Origin: Synergistaceae bacterium
GTDB taxonomy: Bacteria > Synergistota > Synergistia > Synergistales > Aminobacteriaceae
Assembly (NCBI GenBank): GCA_017427625.1
Contig: JAFRSL010000138.1
Location: forward strand, 1 to 6,292
DNA length: 6,292 bases
Direction: 5' to 3'
Shown piece after piece: positions 5,786 to 6,292 of the stretch (position 1 is the stretch's first letter; each line of letters starts with the position of its first letter). The notes under the pieces are model-generated. The model worked only from the letters and a program-made list of their open reading frames with translations. It was not told the origin of the DNA and ran no database searches. The position numbers and the translations under genes were made by a program.

Positions 5786-6292
5786 TTATTTGCAGGGCGA
5801 ATATCCGCAGCTGAAGCAGTATTCACAGCCCGAAATCATTTCGAGAGGCGCACCGCAGTCAGGGCATATAAGCGATTTGTCGAGCCTCTTTGCCTCAACT
5901 GTCTTGCGGTTTATGAGCTTGTCCAGCAGCAAGGCTATAGCATCGGGGATAGACCTCGCCACATGGTCATCGTCGCTGTCGAGCATCCAGTATTCCTTCC
6001 CGGAAAGCCCCCTCAACGTGTCGATGAAGTCCTCAAGTACACAGCCTGAACGCAAGCCTATCGAGATTACGCGGGAAAGTGCCTCAGTCATGGCCTTGAG
6101 TTCCGAGCCTGACTTCCCAACGTTGATGAATATCTCGAACGGATCCTTGCCGTCCAAGTTCAACGTGATGTAGATGCTTCCCCATGGGGTTGTGTCCTTG
6201 ATTGTCTTCCCGAAAACTACGGGTGAAGGACGCTCTTTCACGCGGCGGGGCTTCTCCTGCTCCTCTGGCTCAGGGTCAGGCTTCTTCTCCTC
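5786..6292 (-). CDS. nrdJ: C-terminal part of adenosylcobalamin-dependent ribonucleotide reductase (partial)
   Basis: This minus-strand frame is open to the right edge, so the 5' part of the gene lies outside the window; 168 codons plus the stop are visible. The gene encodes a class II ribonucleotide reductase, which makes deoxyribonucleotides with coenzyme B12 and needs no oxygen. The first ~18 visible residues form a Glu/Lys/Pro-rich linker (EEKKPDPEPEEQEKPRR). A TSCPD-type domain follows, with the characteristic TPWGSIYITLNLDGKDPFEI, FINVGKSGSELKAMTEALSR and ISIGLRSG wording. The end is a cysteine-rich tail, CPDC then GCEYCFSCGYSPCK. This tail matches the zinc-ribbon-like and redox-active C-terminus that regenerates the active-site disulfide in long NrdJ proteins. 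The catalytic barrel itself is not visible, so the name rests on this C-terminal signature. A GTG at 6239-6241 is internal, not a start. Confidence 0.85.
   Translation of the reverse strand, partial: EEKKPDPEPEEQEKPRRVKERPSPVVFGKTIKDTTPWGSIYITLNLDGKDPFEIFINVGKSGSELKAMTEALSRVISIGLRSGCVLEDFIDTLRGLSGKEYWMLDSDDDHVARSIPDAIALLLDKLINRKTVEAKRLDKSLICPDCGAPLEMISGCEYCFSCGYSPCK

Noticed and set aside
5790..6173. Plus-strand open frame opposite nrdJ
   Set aside because: It is antisense to a clearly recognised conserved domain and shows no protein-like features of its own.
6239..6241. GTG as the start of a separate small TSCPD-domain protein on the minus strand
   Set aside because: The frame stays open to the window edge through a charged Pro-rich linker of the kind that precedes this domain in NrdJ. 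No ribosome site is visible before the GTG.

Overview
The window suggests a diderm (LPS-making) anaerobe, because it carries an lptC-lptD lipopolysaccharide-export pair beside a phosphotransacylase of acid fermentation and a class II (B12-dependent) ribonucleotide reductase. A fermenting, amino-acid-using lineage such as Synergistota fits this mix and the moderate base composition. That placement is inference from gene content; no rRNA or other marker gene is present.

Positions 1-3624, all + strand, form a tightly packed run of five genes: a small acidic antitoxin, a RelE/ParE-family toxin (13 nt overlap), lptC (starting 6 nt after the toxin stop), lptD (22 nt overlap with lptC) and a class IV PLP-dependent aminotransferase (4 nt GTGA overlap with lptD). 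There is no room for a conventional promoter or terminator between these genes, so they are probably one transcript whose promoter lies left of the window. LptC (inner-membrane anchored) and LptD (outer-membrane barrel) are two ends of the LPS transport bridge. The toxin-antitoxin pair and the aminotransferase are passengers with no obvious link to that job.

Positions 3625-3836 are a 212 bp non-coding gap. It holds a GC-rich, imperfectly palindromic element made of two inverted ~43 bp units, then a separate small inverted repeat, then a very strong Shine-Dalgarno. A phosphate acetyl/butyryltransferase gene follows (3837-4769) and ends in a clear intrinsic terminator (4789-4821).

Positions 4847-5746 encode a membrane-anchored ankyrin-repeat protein. 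It converges on the minus-strand 3' end of nrdJ (5786 to the right edge). The 39 bp between them hold a hairpin flanked by A-rich and T-rich tracts, which can terminate both genes.

I see no CRISPR array, transposase, tRNA or rRNA, and no convincing undescribed multi-gene system. The points most worth following are the reduced cysteine set of LptD, the promoterless junction between the toxin gene and lptC, the two-unit palindromic element, and the ankyrin protein with its 34-residue repeat period.
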